Below, in pieces: positions 5,488 through 6,780 of a stretch of DNA of 6,780 bases. The notes below the pieces were generated by a model. It was not told where the DNA came from. It saw only the letters and a list, made by a program, of their open reading frames with translations, and did no database searches. Origin of the DNA: Actinomycetota bacterium (GTDB lineage: Bacteria; Actinomycetota; Thermoleophilia; Gaiellales; Gaiellaceae); assembly GCA_020029625.1 (NCBI GenBank), contig JAIBJP010000090.1:1-6780 (forward strand), in the 5' to 3' direction. The position numbers and the translations under genes are program-made. The stretch's first letter is position 1; every line of letters starts with the position of its first letter.

Positions 5488-6780
5488 GAGCTCGTTTCAG
5501 AATGGGGCTCGTCGCCGGGGTGCGATGGGCGGATGCGAGGCCAGGACGCAGGGAGCGCTCGTATCGAATGAGATACGGGCGCGACCGAGGACGCCGCCTC
5601 GCGCCGCGCGGCGCGCTCCGGCGGCACAGCTCTCATTGTGGGACGAGCTCTAAAGGCCTCGGCCATCGCGATCCGCTTCATCGCGCTCGGATGCGTCGCG
5701 AACGGGAACGAGAACCAGCCGGGCGGGGCAGGATCGACCAGCCCGGAGAGGACGAGCTTCCGCTCGAGCTGGACGAACGAGGCGGGATCGTCCGTGGTTC
5801 GTAGGGCGATCCAGTCCGCTTCCGCCTCGTAGCGGCGCGACACGACATTCGAGAGCGGAAGCGTCACCACGAAGAGAGCGAACGCGACGGCCAGCGCCAA
5901 CGGGACGGCGGCTGGCTCGGCGAGGCCTCCACCCCGCTCCGTGACCCGGGCGAGGACGGCGACGCAGGGGATGACGATCAGCGCGAACCAGCCGAGCCCC
6001 TTCCAGAGGTGACGGCGGCCCACGTGCGCGAGCTCGTGCGCGGAGACCGAAAGGATCTCGGGCTGGGTGAAGCGGCCATCGAGCAGGGTGTCGAAGAGGA
6101 TGACGCGCCGTGTCGGGCCGATTCCTGCGACGTAGGCGTTCGCCGCCGTCGTCTGCCGGCTCGCGTCGGTCACCTCCACCGACTTCACCGTCACGCCCTC
6201 CTCGCGTGCGAGTGCCTCGATCTTCGCGGCGAGCGCACGGTCCTCCAGCGGCTCGGAACGGTTGAAGAGCGGCTGGATGACAAGCGGATAGGCAAGGAGG
6301 TAGACGGTTCCCGCAAAGGCGAGGGCGGGCCCACCCGCGAGCCACCACGACCGCCCCAGCCAGGTAGCTAGCGCCATGAACGCAGCGACCGCCAGCGTGA
6401 CGAGGACGAGCTGGACCGCGAGGGAGACGGCCTCGTCACGGAACCAGCCGGCGTACCCCTGGTGCGAAAGGCCGTAGCGGCAGCGCCACCAGTGCGAAAC
6501 GCCCGAGAGGGGAAGCAAGGCCAGCCAGAGTGCCAGGGCGACTAGGACGCCCAGCGCGACGCCGGTCCGAATCCGTCCCCGGAAGAAGCCGCTGACCGCC
6601 TCGGCAAGACCCGCAGCCTTCCAAGCGAAGACGGCGAGGACAGCCCCCTCCACGACGAGCGAGCCGAGGAGCAGCGCGTGCGTCATGCGCCGGTAGTCGG
6701 CAATCCGGGCCAGCTGTTCGGCGCTGAAGTAGGCACGCGGGTCGGGCTCGGCGAGCTGCAGGGAGGGCACCTCGGTGCGC
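5484..6780 (-). CDS. Membrane M48/Ste24-like zinc metallopeptidase (5' end at window edge)
   Basis: An integral membrane metallopeptidase resembling CAAX prenyl protease 1/Ste24 and HtpX-like proteins. Numbering is from the GTG at 6770; the frame stays open to the edge, so the true start may lie outside. Hydrophobic segments lie near 31-50, 70-90, 114-138, 143-168, 259-275 and 286-310. The zinc site is HELAH (His245, Glu246, His249; bases 6024-6038), with the third ligand probably Glu315 in YEAEAD (314-319). TTAANAYVAGIGPTRRVILFDTLL and THPSAMKRI (359-367) are typical of the family. Likely roles of relatives are membrane-protein quality control or C-terminal processing; the substrate here is unknown. 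After about residue 373 comes a 55-residue tail with no resemblance to the family, rich in Ala, Arg, Pro and Ser and using rare codons (see findings). The stop TAG overlaps the end of the DUF3467 gene. Confidence 0.9.
   Translation of the reverse strand, partial: RTEVPSLQLAEPDPRAYFSAEQLARIADYRRMTHALLLGSLVVEGAVLAVFAWKAAGLAEAVSGFFRGRIRTGVALGVLVALALWLALLPLSGVSHWWRCRYGLSHQGYAGWFRDEAVSLAVQLVLVTLAVAAFMALATWLGRSWWLAGGPALAFAGTVYLLAYPLVIQPLFNRSEPLEDRALAAKIEALAREEGVTVKSVEVTDASRQTTAANAYVAGIGPTRRVILFDTLLDGRFTQPEILSVSAHELAHVGRRHLWKGLGWFALIVIPCVAVLARVTERGGGLAEPAAVPLALAVAFALFVVTLPLSNVVSRRYEAEADWIALRTTDDPASFVQLERKLVLSGLVDPAPPGWFSFPFATHPSAMKRIAMAEAFRARPTMRAVPPERAARREAASSVAPVSHSIRALPASWPRIRPSHPGDEPHSETSS
5555..5582 (+). 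terminator. 11-bp hairpin 68 bases after the DUF3467 stop
   Basis: GCGCTCGTATC (5555-5565) pairs with GATACGGGCGC (5572-5582) around a six-base loop. The single non-Watson-Crick pair is a T-G wobble when read as plus-strand RNA but an A/C mismatch on the minus strand, so the stem is best as a plus-strand transcript, that of the DUF3467 gene. No T-run follows. It lies inside the suspect 3' tail of the M48 reading frame. Confidence 0.5.
5593..5625. terminator. GC palindrome hairpin between the convergent genes
   Basis: CGCGCCGCGCGGCGCG (5600-5615) is a perfect 16-base palindrome. It is flanked by GCCGCC (5593-5598) and GGCGGC (5620-5625), which are also complementary, so the whole segment can form a long, interrupted stem. 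It comes right after the 5555-5582 hairpin. Such structures usually lie between genes rather than in them. It may be a terminator for either strand, or simply a GC-rich structured stretch. Confidence 0.4.

Noticed and set aside
1..6780. CRISPR array, insertion sequence, phage or defence system
   Set aside because: No direct repeat/spacer pattern, no transposase or terminal repeats, and no nuclease or toxin-like genes; the genes are housekeeping or common families.

Overview
The window is GC-rich (strong G/C preference at third codon positions) and carries ordinary chromosomal genes. The protein set suggests an actinobacterial-type genome, possibly Thermoleophilia/Solirubrobacterales-like: a Flp-type pilin with a 'GQTMAEYGV' core, a class II fructose bisphosphatase, a DUF3467 protein beginning 'LNIHLDPDN', and an ArgS with an unusual 'TVASARN' stretch. 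That placement is from memory of protein style, not from a search.

Layout. Positions 1-49 are the last residues of a plus-strand gene, followed by a perfect GC hairpin (70-98). A spacer with small inverted repeats leads to a minus-strand tRNA-Gly(CCC) at 318-390. A short type IVb (Flp) pilin gene (462-620, +) starts close to the tRNA on the opposite strand, with no other pilus gene visible. A class I fructose-bisphosphate aldolase follows (743-1771, +) behind a good ribosome binding site. From 5180 leftward on the minus strand lies a tight cluster, argS, then an EamA-type transporter, then glpX, with a 4-base overlap and a 9-10-base gap at its junctions. The glpX stop overlaps the aldolase stop tail to tail in a shared CTAG. 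At 5200-5487 a DUF3467 gene runs divergently from argS, with about 19 bases between the two proposed starts. A membrane M48/Ste24-like metallopeptidase gene (minus) fills the right side from 5484 and runs to the window edge.

How the genes relate. Aldolase and GlpX are consecutive steps (triose phosphates to fructose 1,6-bisphosphate to fructose 6-phosphate), so their adjacency makes metabolic sense, although they lie on opposite strands. ArgS, the EamA exporter and GlpX are probably co-transcribed but not obviously functionally linked.

I see no CRISPR array, transposon, phage gene or clear defence system, and I do not claim a new system. The points most worth a second look are: (1) the ArgS ATP-binding HIGH signature is replaced by TVAS while the KMSKR loop is kept; (2) a compact argS/DUF3467 divergent promoter with a symmetric -10 candidate that would make both mRNAs leaderless; (3) a 55-residue C-terminal tail on the M48 peptidase that looks non-coding (rare codons, two strong hairpins) and may reflect a lost stop or a frameshift.
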